DNA of 64,000 nt from Loktanella sp. 3ANDIMAR09 (GTDB taxonomy: Bacteria > Pseudomonadota > Alphaproteobacteria > Rhodobacterales > Rhodobacteraceae): NCBI RefSeq assembly GCF_001420005.1, contig NZ_LJAK01000004.1:1-64000 (forward strand). The letters run 5' to 3'. Made by a program: the position numbers and the translations under genes. Positions within the stretch are counted from its first letter, which is position 1, and every line of letters starts with the position of its first letter. Shown one piece after another: positions 8,273 to 16,555 of the stretch. The notes under the pieces were generated by a model, which saw only the letters and a list, made by a program, of their open reading frames with translations, had not been told where the DNA came from and did no database searches.

Positions 8273-8773
8273 TCAAATCGCCAGCGCAGCGCGGCGGCCC
8301 GGCATCTGCTCAACGCCGCCGATACGAACCGTGTGATCGTCGAAAAAGAAGATTTCCTCGTCGTCGATGAACAGCGCACCCGAATGAACGGTGCAGTCGT
8401 ATTCCGTTTCGGACTTGCCGCCCGAGGCCCACGACCCCCCGTCCATCTTGAGAACGTCGGCCCGCATTTCGAACCGGGCCTGATGTTCCCGACCGTCCTC
8501 GCTTTGCATGTAGCCCAGGGCGATCAGCTGCTCGTCACGACCGACATCGAGCAGTTTCATCATGGTCGGATCAAACGCCGTTTCCTTGAATGAACAGCCC
8601 GTCGCCTCGTAGGCCATTGTCACGAGGCGCGGTTTGATCATCCCGGCGTTTTTGAACTCTTCCGTGACCTTGGCAATGACCGGAATCGTGATTTCCATGA
8701 CCTGGCCGATGCGGTTTTCGCCGGCGGCGAGGATCGTGCAATCCTTGATGATGTAGGCAGGAATGTTGCTCAT
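8273..8773 (-). CDS. FII: Major tail tube protein (P2 FII)
   Basis: This 166-residue protein carries the FII family signature: a short N-terminus followed by G...IGQVMEITIPVI, and a conserved core with GCSFKETAFDP. It forms the hollow tube inside the contractile sheath. It follows the sheath gene by 12 bases with a strong SD (AAGGGG), and a stable hairpin follows it, consistent with high expression. Confidence 0.92.
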   Translation of the reverse strand: MSNIPAYIIKDCTILAAGENRIGQVMEITIPVIAKVTEEFKNAGMIKPRLVTMAYEATGCSFKETAFDPTMMKLLDVGRDEQLIALGYMQSEDGREHQARFEMRADVLKMDGGSWASGGKSETEYDCTVHSGALFIDDEEIFFFDDHTVRIGGVEQMPGRRAALAI

Positions 8774-8785
8774 GGTCTTTTCCCC

Positions 8786-9979
8786 TTACGCCGTTTCGGC
8801 AATGTCGAAGGTGCCCGTGATCGAATTGAACAGGGCGGTGTAACCGATCTCGATACTGCGGTAGGCGGTGATCCGCAGGTCGTAGATCGGCGCGGGAACC
8901 TCAAAGGCCATCCCGAACTTGATGATGCCCTGAACCCCGGTTGTCGGCGTATTCGAGGTGTCCAGACCAAAGCGCGACCCCGGCAGGAGAATGTTCTCAT
9001 TCTCGAAGTCAGCGAGGGCAAACGCCCCGGCCTGAACCATCAGCGGCAGCGTTGCGCCCGAAATCGGACGCCCCACAAAGCGCATAAATACGCGTTCCAG
9101 CGACTCGTTGACGAAATCTGTCGCTCGCACCACGTTTGCGAATTTCCAGATACCGCCCGCCTCTTGGGCAGCAAGCGTTGTCGGCCCCCAAAGGCGGAAC
9201 CCGTCGCCGCGGTTGATGATCGTATTCACGCCCGCCTCGTTCAGTTCCGTGGCCTCCGTGCCGTAATCGACGGGCCGGTTCACACCGACGACGCCGTTCG
9301 CGATCACATTCGTCGCGGGCCACGCGACGTTGCGCGTCCGATCGAGATTGGACTGAACCGCCGCGAACAGCGTCGACGATGGTTTCGCGACGGATTGGCC
9401 GGCCACCGCCTTGAGAACGTCAGGATCGGACATGCAGACCCGGCGCTGCGCCCCGATCAAAGCAGCCGCCGCCTTGGCGTCCGCAATGGTGGTATTCGGG
9501 CCGTCAATGTAGATCTGCGCCCGAAGATCGTCGGTCAGGCTGATTGCTGCGGCGATCACCGGATCGGCGGTCCCGGTCGTTGCCCGCGCGACGCCGGGCA
9601 GGCAGATCAGCTTGGGAACCGACAGGCCCATCGCGGCGGCCTTGCGCAGCGCATGAATGCCTGTCTTGGTCGTTTCGTCACCTGCGGCGTTTGTCGCCTT
9701 GGCCGCGGCGTCCTCGCCCTGGTCGACAAAGGTCAAAATGACCTCGCCGCCGTTGTTGTCGAAAACGGTCGCAAGTTCGGCTTTGACCGCATCGGGGAGT
9801 TCAGCCGCATCCGAGGGCTTTCGAACCGAGATCGGTGTATTCAGATCGACCCCGGACGGCAGGTCCGACGGGTCGACCGCCTGCAACATGCCGATGGTCG
9901 AGGTTTTCACCGACGATACAACGACCGGCTCGTTCGCGTCTTGAAAGACGCGCGCGCCGTGGAAGGTTTCGGTAGTCAT
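8786..9979 (-). CDS. FI: Tail sheath protein (P2 FI)
   Basis: The 397-residue protein is a contractile tail sheath subunit. It starts MTTETFHGARVFQ and has a central segment, ICLPGVARATTGTADPVIAA, then the conserved WKFANVVRATDFVNESLERV and FVGRPI motifs near the C-terminus used for inter-subunit contacts. The SD AAGGAG is seven bases upstream. Its presence makes the phage a myovirus. Confidence 0.93.
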   Translation of the reverse strand: MTTETFHGARVFQDANEPVVVSSVKTSTIGMLQAVDPSDLPSGVDLNTPISVRKPSDAAELPDAVKAELATVFDNNGGEVILTFVDQGEDAAAKATNAAGDETTKTGIHALRKAAAMGLSVPKLICLPGVARATTGTADPVIAAAISLTDDLRAQIYIDGPNTTIADAKAAAALIGAQRRVCMSDPDVLKAVAGQSVAKPSSTLFAAVQSNLDRTRNVAWPATNVIANGVVGVNRPVDYGTEATELNEAGVNTIINRGDGFRLWGPTTLAAQEAGGIWKFANVVRATDFVNESLERVFMRFVGRPISGATLPLMVQAGAFALADFENENILLPGSRFGLDTSNTPTTGVQGIIKFGMAFEVPAPIYDLRITAYRSIEIGYTALFNSITGTFDIAETA

Positions 9980-10019
9980 GGGGTTTCTCCTTGGGGGATG
10001 CCGGTCGCCCGGCTGTTGA

Positions 10020-10658
10020 TCAGGTTTTGATGCAAAGCATCAGGGCGTGGTTCTTGGGGCGGGTTTCGGTGCCACCAAAAAGTTCGGTCTGCGAAACATT
10101 GGTGCCGTCGTCTGTTTGTGCTGGCCCCTGCACCGCAGTTCCCGTGTCGGACGCCACCGCCGGGCTGATACCGTGGCGGTGTTCCTTGATCTCGTCGGCC
10201 TGCCACGACGCCAAGGTTCGACCTGGATCGACCCCGCGCCCGTTGTCCCAGACCCGCACGAATTGCCCGCGCAAATCGGGCAGCTTGAACGTCGTGGTGC
10301 CGTTGCCCGGGCCAAAATGACCATCCAGCGCACCGGTCGGGTCATAAGCCCCCGAAACTTGAGCATACTCCCAGAGGCGCGCGTATGTCGTGCGACTGAC
10401 AAGCGCCCCGTTTGCCTCAAGCCAACCAGTCGGTGCCGTCTCCCCAAAATAGGACATGGCAAAGCCTGGGGGAATCAGAAGGTCGAGGGCGTCCTTGAGG
10501 AACGCCGTTCGCTGGGCAAGTTGCAGGGCCTGAATGTTGGCGAGTCCCTGATCGGCCGCGAGGTCAGGCGGCCCGCCTTGCTGCAATTCGCCGTCCTGGC
10601 GTTCGTGGATTTGGTCGACCCAGACAGCGTCATGGGCCAATGGGACTAGGTCAGCCAT
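10020..10658 (-). CDS. Tail fibre with tail-collar domain
   Basis: This 212-residue protein has a helical N-terminal third and a tail-collar domain at about 80-170 (PPGFAMSYFGETAPTGWLEA, then TTFKLPDLRGQFVRVWDNG). Such domains occur near the receptor-binding ends of fibres. It overlaps gene I by eight bases and occupies the slot of P2 gene H, but is much shorter than H. The end EHRHGI...NHALMLCIKT resembles the metal-binding HxH tips of short tail fibres. Confidence 0.85.
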   Translation of the reverse strand: MADLVPLAHDAVWVDQIHERQDGELQQGGPPDLAADQGLANIQALQLAQRTAFLKDALDLLIPPGFAMSYFGETAPTGWLEANGALVSRTTYARLWEYAQVSGAYDPTGALDGHFGPGNGTTTFKLPDLRGQFVRVWDNGRGVDPGRTLASWQADEIKEHRHGISPAVASDTGTAVQGPAQTDDGTNVSQTELFGGTETRPKNHALMLCIKT

Positions 10659-11238
10659 CGTTCACTCCGTCAAATTTGTATGTTGCGCCCATCGCCGACC
10701 CGTCGCCGATGGCGTGTCCGTCACCGATCGTCAGGCCAACGGATGTTGTCAGCCGCACAAGGCGGCATCGGGCCGGGGCGACAGCGTTCAGAATATCCCG
10801 CAGGACAGCAGCCTGCGCCAAGTTCAGGGGCGATCTGACCGTGACGCCATAGTCGGCCCAATGGAGGACGTTGCTGATCCGGTGCCCGTCACCGATCCGC
10901 GATCCGTCGCCGATCCGGGATCCCGCCCCGCCCTCCTCGATATCAGCGTCGAAATACCCAGCCGATGCGAGGGCACGCCGGATTGAGCCGATGGTTCCTT
11001 TTTCGCGATGAATACCGACGCTTGCCGCGATCACCGACCGCTTGGTTTTTGTCGACCATTCGGGATCCCAGAAGTCGACCGACAGGGTCCAGGCGAGATG
11101 ATCCAGCGCAATTACCGGGCAATTCTGCACGACCCATAGCTGGCTGATCGGCACCGACATTCCAGAAAGTCGCGACCCCACCGCCCGGTCAATCGCCTTC
11201 TCTTGATCCGTCGCGTTATCCGGCAAAAGGTCCGTCAT
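10651..11238 (-). CDS. I: Tail protein I (P2 gpI), baseplate wedge
   Basis: The 195-residue protein is of the tail protein I family: LLPDNATDQEKAIDRA, VIALDHLAWTLSVDFWDPEW and KGTIGSIRRAL are typical. It is a baseplate wedge component acting with J and W. The C-terminal half contains repeated IGDG motifs (RIGDGSRIGDGHRI and TIGDGHAIGDGSAMG) that are not part of the usual core and look like turns of a small beta-solenoid. Confidence 0.87.
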   Translation of the reverse strand: MTDLLPDNATDQEKAIDRAVGSRLSGMSVPISQLWVVQNCPVIALDHLAWTLSVDFWDPEWSTKTKRSVIAASVGIHREKGTIGSIRRALASAGYFDADIEEGGAGSRIGDGSRIGDGHRISNVLHWADYGVTVRSPLNLAQAAVLRDILNAVAPARCRLVRLTTSVGLTIGDGHAIGDGSAMGATYKFDGVNDG

Positions 11239-11245
11239 TCGTTCC

Positions 11246-12124
11246 TCACGTCAGATCAAAGTTTCCAGCAAACGGCACCTGCGTCGCCGACGGTTCAACG
11301 TCGCCCGCAGGCGATACGAGATCCACGTTCTCCACATCGTCGACAAACAGCGCCGCGATCAGGCCGCTACGCGGCACGACGCGACCAATTCGGCGGCGTG
11401 AACGCAGATATCCCGCTACCGACTCTTGCGCTTTCGCGAGAACCTCGGTCGCCGAGGCCGAACCTGACACGGTGATAACCGCCTCAACGTCGAACAGCAG
11501 AATTTCAGCGTTGACCACGTCGACCGTATCGCACAGCGGGCGTATCGCCTCGCCGTTCAGCGTTGCGTCGACCGCCGCCACCGGCGCGTCGATCGGGTTT
11601 CCGTCCTGATCCTCGGAATAGACGATCACGGACACAAGGCCCGGCGTATCGCTGAAAACGGATACGTCCCGGATCCGCCCATCAACGGATCGGGCGTGGA
11701 ATTCATAAGCGCCCCGCGGGCCCGCAACGCTCAAGGCCTCGAGCGATGTTTGAACGCGGAGTCGCAGATCCGCGTCGCTTTCCAAAATCGCAGGGATCGG
11801 CGGGACCGCCGCAGGATCGGCGGGACGGACGATAAGGCGCGCGACACCAAACAACGACGCGAGGTTGTCCAAATCGCCGCCCTGGGCCGTCGGAAGCATT
11901 ACGGCGCGCGCCGCGTCGTTGACACGAGCCCGCACCAACAGTTCGCGGTAGGCAAGTGCCTGCAAAACCTTGACGATCGGTTCGCTTTCCAAGGAAAGCG
12001 TATCCGAAAGGCTCGGCTCAATCTGGCGAACCGCCTCGACCATTTCCGAAAAGACAGTTTCAAAATCCAGCGCCTCGATCACGTCCAGGGGCGGAAGTTG
12101 TGCAAGATTGATTGCGCTGGTCAT
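11246..12124 (-). CDS. J: Baseplate wedge protein J (P2 gpJ)
   Basis: The 292-residue protein is a baseplate J-like protein: it begins LAQLPPLDVIEALDFETV, and has AYRELLVRARVNDAARAVML and DLDNLASLFGV, then AYEFHARSVDGRI. J proteins form the wedge ring that triggers sheath contraction. It shares the last base of gene W's stop codon with its own start (TGATG-type overlap), in V-W-J-I order. Confidence 0.92.
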   Translation of the reverse strand: MTSAINLAQLPPLDVIEALDFETVFSEMVEAVRQIEPSLSDTLSLESEPIVKVLQALAYRELLVRARVNDAARAVMLPTAQGGDLDNLASLFGVARLIVRPADPAAVPPIPAILESDADLRLRVQTSLEALSVAGPRGAYEFHARSVDGRIRDVSVFSDTPGLVSVIVYSEDQDGNPIDAPVAAVDATLNGEAIRPLCDTVDVVNAEILLFDVEAVITVSGSASATEVLAKAQESVAGYLRSRRRIGRVVPRSGLIAALFVDDVENVDLVSPAGDVEPSATQVPFAGNFDLT

Positions 12125-12456
12125 TACGCCTCCATCGCGATACGCCCTTCGACGGTCTCGCCCTTATATTTTCCGACAATCTGGATCGCGACGACACCGG
12201 CGCTCCCGCCCTCGACAGACACGCCCTCGATTTCAAATCGCGGCTCCCATTGCGAAAGAGCGAGGGCGGTTGCCGCGTAAATCTTGACGATTGTTTCCGA
12301 CGTCGCCGGCCGACCGATCAGGTCAGGAACGGACGAGCCGTATTCCCGACGCATGATGCGGGAACCGATTTTCGTCGTCAGGATATCGCGGATTGATTGC
12401 TGGACGTGATCCCATCCGTCGATCGCGCGAAGCGTTGTCTGATCAATTCCCGCCAT
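12124..12456 (-). CDS. W: Baseplate protein W (GPW/gp25 family)
   Basis: This 110-residue protein is of the GPW/gp25 family: SIRDILTTKIGSRIMRREYG followed by GSSVPDLIG. It connects sheath and baseplate in contractile tails. It overlaps the small preceding gene by 14 bases. Confidence 0.92.
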   Translation of the reverse strand: MAGIDQTTLRAIDGWDHVQQSIRDILTTKIGSRIMRREYGSSVPDLIGRPATSETIVKIYAATALALSQWEPRFEIEGVSVEGGSAGVVAIQIVGKYKGETVEGRIAMEA

Positions 12457-12661
12457 CGGCCGTAGCCTCTTGCTTCGGTGCCGGTTCCGCTTTCCGTGAC
12501 CGGCGACCTGCCGCCTGCGCAGTGATCGCTCCCGCCGCGATGAACGGGGCGGCCTGTTCTTTGGTCAGGACGGCGACCTCGTCGGCCTTTTTCCACTGGC
12601 CCAGAATCCATGCGCCCTGGACGACCGTGTAGGCCGCCTTTGTGTCGTTCGATTTTGCCAT
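12443..12661 (-). CDS. Small phage hypothetical between V and W
   Basis: This 72-residue protein has an N-terminal folded part with W (AYTVVQGAWILGQWKKADEV) and a low-complexity, charged C-terminal tail. GAGGA precedes the ATG. It lies between baseplate genes V and W. I do not recognise it; a small tail accessory protein is possible. Confidence 0.55.
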   Translation of the reverse strand: MAKSNDTKAAYTVVQGAWILGQWKKADEVAVLTKEQAAPFIAAGAITAQAAGRRSRKAEPAPKQEATADGGN

Positions 12662-12677
12662 ATTGTCCTCGCTTGGT

Positions 12678-13199
12678 TTAAGGCGTTCCGGTTTGCGACG
12701 CGCCGGCGGTCACGCCGCTATGCGTGTGCGTATCGCCGATATTCACGCCGTTGTGGCTGACGCCGTTACCGGTCACGTCGAGTCGTCCGGTGATAGATAC
12801 ATCGCCGACGATGGAGACCCCTTCGGCGGAAAGGACCATTTTCACACCGCCCTTTGCGACGGCGAATTCCCCGGACTTTCCGTGCGGTCGCGGGGCCGCG
12901 TCGGAAAACGACGACAGCGCGATTTGCGCATCGGTCAGGTCGCCGCTTTCCGAGGTAACGGTGACAGACTGGCCGACGGTTGGCTCGGCCATGATTTGCA
13001 CGCCGCCAGACGATAGCGCCTGAACCCGAATCCACGGCGTCGTCAGACCCTCGCCCAGCTGGACGCGGTATAGGCCCGCGCCCGGATCAGACTCGACGAC
13101 AACGCCCTCGCGGGAACGACCTCGCAGGCGTCGTTCCAACTCGGCGATGCGCCGATCCATTGCCTTGAGAATGCCACCTAGATCGACCGGACCCGCCAT
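12678..13199 (-). CDS. V: Baseplate spike protein V (P2 gpV)
   Basis: This 173-residue protein is of the baseplate assembly V family. It has an N-terminal OB-like part (VESDPGAGLYRVQLGEGLTT), LTDAQIALSSF, and a C-terminal beta-helical part with VDVTGNGVSHNGVNIGDTHT-like repeats (VTGNGVSHNGVNIGDTHTHS at about 140-165). The THTH motif near the tip resembles the metal-binding HxH of gpV spikes. It would puncture the outer membrane. Confidence 0.9.
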   Translation of the reverse strand: MAGPVDLGGILKAMDRRIAELERRLRGRSREGVVVESDPGAGLYRVQLGEGLTTPWIRVQALSSGGVQIMAEPTVGQSVTVTSESGDLTDAQIALSSFSDAAPRPHGKSGEFAVAKGGVKMVLSAEGVSIVGDVSITGRLDVTGNGVSHNGVNIGDTHTHSGVTAGASQTGTP

Positions 13200-13201
13200 C
13201 G

Positions 13202-13960
13202 CTATTCGCCTCCGTCGGGTTCGGTGATGGCGATAGTTTCATCGCCTCGGTTCAGGACGCCAAGGCGATCAGCCGCGACGCGCGACAAACCAAGCCCCTG
13301 CGACACGACCTCGTCAATCGGGCCACCGCTGGCGACCATAAACCTGTCGGCGACAGGCCCGAGGGCGGGTTCGTCCTGCCGGATCGCGTCAGACACGCGA
13401 CGCCAGATCGAGGCCGCCGCGATCGGTTGCCCGGGGATCGGGTCAGGCAAAACGTCCAGCGTCACCCGTATCTGTCGGGCCGCCAGACGAATGCCTTGAT
13501 CGACCGTTGTCGTTCTGACCCGTTTGATCTTGCTGACCGAATTCGACAGGCCGCGCCATAGATCGGCCCATTCATCGTTTGCCGTCAGCGCCCGGACGAT
13601 ATCCGCGTCGATCAGGTCAAGGGTTGCCTCCATCGTCGCATCCGTCAGCGGGACGTTGATGCCGCTGATGATGGTCCCGCCCGTGTCCGGGTCGACCTCA
13701 AACATTGGAGTCGCTAAACCGAACTCGCAGACGAAATCGACCATCCCGTTTTGACGAAGACTCCGCGTTTCGACGCCCTGGGCCTCGCTGTCGTCGGTGT
13801 AGATCAGAATGAACGGCCGTTCGCTTTCGGATCGGGCGTCGCCATCGGCACCAAAGGTCAGGGCGGAAAAGTCGCTGTCGAGGACGTTGTCGGCAACAAT
13901 CGTTTTCCCTTGCATGGCCTTAAGGGCGGTGCGGCGCAGGGCCCATCTTGCAAAACTCAT
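13202..13960 (-). CDS. Hypothetical structural protein, candidate tail terminator
   Basis: The 252-residue protein begins MSFARWALRRTALKAM, and includes RPFILIYTDD and a segment IKRVRTTTVDQGIRLAARQI before a PDP-rich turn. It lies between the head-tail joining gene and gene V, where a tail terminator/completion protein is expected. The first about 170 residues have the alternating pattern of such proteins. This is a positional guess; the family has no function known to me. It is coupled by ATGA to the upstream gene. Confidence 0.55.
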   Translation of the reverse strand: MSFARWALRRTALKAMQGKTIVADNVLDSDFSALTFGADGDARSESERPFILIYTDDSEAQGVETRSLRQNGMVDFVCEFGLATPMFEVDPDTGGTIISGINVPLTDATMEATLDLIDADIVRALTANDEWADLWRGLSNSVSKIKRVRTTTVDQGIRLAARQIRVTLDVLPDPIPGQPIAAASIWRRVSDAIRQDEPALGPVADRFMVASGGPIDEVVSQGLGLSRVAADRLGVLNRGDETIAITEPDGGE

Positions 13961-14334
13961 GTCGCACCCAGTTCCAAAACGATACGTTCGGACGGCCCAT
14001 CGTGGACCGTCAAAATTTCAAAGAATGGCTGACCGACACGGTCAACCAGACGAACCTTGTCGTGCTTGCGGAAATCTGGAATCACCTGCCCGCTGCGCCG
14101 CACATGCGCTTGGCCTTTGCCAGCCGACAGACGCGTGCCCCAGCCCCGGCTTGTCCCGCCGGTCACGCTTGAATTGTCGCCGGTTCCAATGCGAACAACA
14201 GCGCGCAGCGTAGTCTTTTGACGGGCCGCGTCGGGCGTGTTCCCGGTCAGCGGATAAAAGGCAATTTCCTCCGACAGCAAGTCGTCGACGATCGCCGCAG
14301 AGTTTGCCTGTATCGCCTGAAATCGCGCCGCCAT
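13957..14334 (-). CDS. Putative head-tail joining protein (lambda FII-like)
   Basis: This 125-residue protein has a helical N-terminus and a beta-rich C-terminal half (DKVRLVDRVGQPFFEILTVH). Size, predicted fold and place after the capsid genes match head-tail connector proteins such as lambda FII. Sequence identity to a named family is not obvious. The SD AAAGGG lies nine bases upstream. Confidence 0.55.
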   Translation of the reverse strand: MAARFQAIQANSAAIVDDLLSEEIAFYPLTGNTPDAARQKTTLRAVVRIGTGDNSSVTGGTSRGWGTRLSAGKGQAHVRRSGQVIPDFRKHDKVRLVDRVGQPFFEILTVHDGPSERIVLELGAT

Positions 14335-14365
14335 ATCAGAAAACCCTTTGAACGGAGAAAAGGCC

Positions 14366-14391
14366 CGGGGCGCTTTCCAGCGCCCCGGGTA
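14366..14391 (-). terminator. GNRA-capped 11-bp stem-loop after the capsid operon
   Basis: A perfect 11-bp stem (CCCGGGGCGCT / AGCGCCCCGGG) with a GGAA loop on the minus strand fills the 60-bp gap between two late genes. No U-tract follows. It shares the CCGGGGCG core with the hairpin at 8247-8268. It is probably an mRNA-stabilising or attenuating element. Confidence 0.5.
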
Positions 14392-14394
14392 AGG

Positions 14395-14787
14395 TTAGCC
14401 TACCGTCACTTGGGCCGAGATCATCGACCACGCGACGTCGCGCTCTGCCGCCGAAACCGGCTCGGAACCATCGGGCATCGCCGCGTTGACGGCCTTCACA
14501 TCAGGCAAGCCGCCTTGCGTGAAGTCCTCGTCAGGGTCGAGGTTCGAAATCACCTCGACGATCACGCCGAGGCGGTCGTCGTCGGATTCCTGCGTTCCGC
14601 CGTCGCCCTCGTCGGATTCCTGCGTTCCGCCGTCGCCGGCGAAAACCGCCAGTTTCAGGTCGTAAAGGTGCGAACCATAGGCCTCCGGCAGATCGACATG
14701 CTGGCCCGCCACGACCGTTTGTCCCTCGGGGATTTCGGCCACGTCCTTCGGAATGATCGTGGCCGCCCGGATCAGATACCCGGCCAT
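14395..14787 (-). CDS. Hypothetical head protein with duplicated decapeptide
   Basis: This 130-residue protein is immediately downstream of the capsid gene, with stop and start overlapping as TGATG. The position is that of lambda FI, a packaging accessory protein, but similarity is not visible. Residues of about 50-70 contain a tandem acidic decapeptide (GDGGTQESDE, GDGGTQESDD) encoded by a 30-bp DNA repeat at 14581-14640. Residues of about 105-130 match a W-containing C-terminus. Function is unknown. Confidence 0.55.
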   Translation of the reverse strand: MAGYLIRAATIIPKDVAEIPEGQTVVAGQHVDLPEAYGSHLYDLKLAVFAGDGGTQESDEGDGGTQESDDDRLGVIVEVISNLDPDEDFTQGGLPDVKAVNAAMPDGSEPVSAAERDVAWSMISAQVTVG

Positions 14788-15794
14788 CAGGTCAGCGTCA
14801 GCCGGCGCAGGACTTCGGGGCGCGTGCAGATCGAAATTGCGTTCATCTGCATTTCGAGGTTCACGCCCTTGTCGTTCGGCATCGGAAACTGCTTTGCATA
14901 CATCGGCAGGCCAACGGTGTTCACCGTTTCGATGTAGTCAGCCGGGGCAAAGCGGGTCAGGAATAGTTCAGGCACACCGACCGGAACCAGCTGAGCCTCG
15001 TCGTGGGCGATGTAGGCCGCGCCCGCATCTTCCGAGGCCTTTTTCCCGGTGCGGTAACGCTCCCAGGTCACGCCGCCAAATTCGAACGTATCCGGCACGG
15101 CCATGCGCAACGCGACCGCACCCGCGTGCGACAGCAGCGTTTCCTTCACCGACTTGTGACGCCACAGGGCCGTGTGGAAATCGCGGCCGGTGAAAGCGTG
15201 CAGGCCCTCGTAAACGTCATCAAGGCTGTCCTCGACGCCGAAACGCACACCGTCGACGACCTTGCCCACGTCGGTCGAATCAACGTCCAGTTCAAGCGAA
15301 ATTGCTGCGGGCGTTGCGATGTTGAAACGGGTGTAGAGGTTCTCAAGCACCCGCCCCGATTTGGCCGTCACGACACCTTTGATCGCGCCAACGCGCTGGT
15401 GTTCGAGCGTCATTTGCAAATCTTGGCCGTGGCGGGCCAGCTTGCGATCGACCCGGCCCTGAACCGTTTCCAGTTCGTCCTCGGTCCCAAACGCACGCAC
15501 GCCCTGGACTTCGTCGGCCTTGACCGCGTCGTCACGCTCGTAGTGCGGGATGCGGAACGGAATCGCATCGCGATTTTCGTCCGCGGTGGTCTCGCCCGGG
15601 CCGCCACGTTCGGACGGCTCGACCAGCCCCAGCTTGCCGTCGCGCTGCTCGATATAGACGGTGGTCGTGGTGACGCCGTCCTCCTCGAAAATGCCGGTCG
15701 CACTGATTTGGCCGGGGCGGTATTTCTGGCGGTTGATTGCCGCCGTCATGCCCACGACGCCGAAGGCGTCGTCGTTGAAAATGTCGAGTCTCAT
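14787..15794 (-). CDS. Major capsid protein E (lambda gpE family)
   Basis: The 335-residue protein is a lambda-type major capsid protein: MRLDIFNDDAFGVVGMTAAI at the N-terminus, RVGAIKGVVTAKSGRVLENL in the middle and MQMNAISICTRPEVLRRLTL at the C-terminus. The length agrees with the family (about 340). It follows the decoration protein gene by 14 bases, as in lambda D-E. Confidence 0.93.
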   Translation of the reverse strand: MRLDIFNDDAFGVVGMTAAINRQKYRPGQISATGIFEEDGVTTTTVYIEQRDGKLGLVEPSERGGPGETTADENRDAIPFRIPHYERDDAVKADEVQGVRAFGTEDELETVQGRVDRKLARHGQDLQMTLEHQRVGAIKGVVTAKSGRVLENLYTRFNIATPAAISLELDVDSTDVGKVVDGVRFGVEDSLDDVYEGLHAFTGRDFHTALWRHKSVKETLLSHAGAVALRMAVPDTFEFGGVTWERYRTGKKASEDAGAAYIAHDEAQLVPVGVPELFLTRFAPADYIETVNTVGLPMYAKQFPMPNDKGVNLEMQMNAISICTRPEVLRRLTLT

Positions 15795-15808
15795 GTGAAG
15801 GCCCTCCT

Positions 15809-16186
15809 TTAGCGAACGATCAGGCCGACGGCGGCAAGCTCGTCGATCTGGGTTTGTGTTTTGGCGGCGTCGTCGACACCGTCGTCGTAGATCAGTTCGG
15901 GGCCCTTGAGTTGGGCGGCGCGGGTCAGCGCAACGGCCAGCGCATCGTCAGACGACGCATCGACTGAGTAGCCCAAGACCGCGACCGCAACCTGGCTGCC
16001 GTCAGTCGCGGCGGGATCGGCGGGAACATATTTCCCGGACTCCGTGATTTTGCCGAGAACCTGACCCGGACGCAGAATGCCCGCACCCGACGCGATCGTA
16101 ACCTCGTCGCGGCTGCGGCCATGCTCGGCCTCGGAAAGTGCGAAGCCGAGCGAACGCGGCCCCTCTGTTTTGGTTTCGTAGGCCAT
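15809..16186 (-). CDS. Head decoration protein (lambda gpD family)
   Basis: This 125-residue protein is of the HDPD/lambda D family: TIASGAGILRPGQVLGKI, then a segment with AVAVLGYSVDA, and AVALTRAAQLKGPELIYDDG near the C-terminus. Trimers stabilise the expanded capsid. It lies between the protease/scaffold and the capsid genes. Confidence 0.88.
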   Translation of the reverse strand: MAYETKTEGPRSLGFALSEAEHGRSRDEVTIASGAGILRPGQVLGKITESGKYVPADPAATDGSQVAVAVLGYSVDASSDDALAVALTRAAQLKGPELIYDDGVDDAAKTQTQIDELAAVGLIVR

Positions 16187-16189
16187 CTC

Positions 16190-16555
16190 TTACCCTTTCG
16201 TCATTTGTTGACGGCGCGATGCGTAGATCCCCGCCGTGTCGATGGTTGCTTTCGCTTTCCGTTGGGGGGCCTGACCGCTGCCCGCACCGTCGGCCGTCGC
16301 GCGATCACCGATCGGCGGCAGAGGCGTTTTGTCGTCCGTCGACGCCTTCGGCGCTGCGGCCAAAATCGCCTTGATTTCGTCGACGCTGGACTCTGTCTCG
16401 GTCAGCATGTGTTCGGCCAAGGCCTCGCGGCCCTTTGCCTCGTCCAACGCCAAAACAGCGGTGCGGCGCGCACGATCAGCTTCGACCGCCTCCTTCTTGG
16501 CGGCCTCGATCTTTTCGGCTTCCGTCTCTGCGGAGGCCCCGGTTTTGTTGGTCAC
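16190..16555 (-). CDS. Probable nested scaffold protein (Nu3-like) from an internal start
   Basis: Within the protease gene, AAGGA lies seven bases before an in-frame GTG at 16555, which would yield 121 residues starting VTNKTGASAETEAEKIEAAK. The product is highly charged, helical and lacks Cys or Trp, as expected for a scaffold. Lambda uses the same arrangement (C and Nu3). Expression is inferred from the SD and composition only. Confidence 0.5.
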   Translation of the reverse strand: MTNKTGASAETEAEKIEAAKKEAVEADRARRTAVLALDEAKGREALAEHMLTETESSVDEIKAILAAAPKASTDDKTPLPPIGDRATADGAGSGQAPQRKAKATIDTAGIYASRRQQMTKG

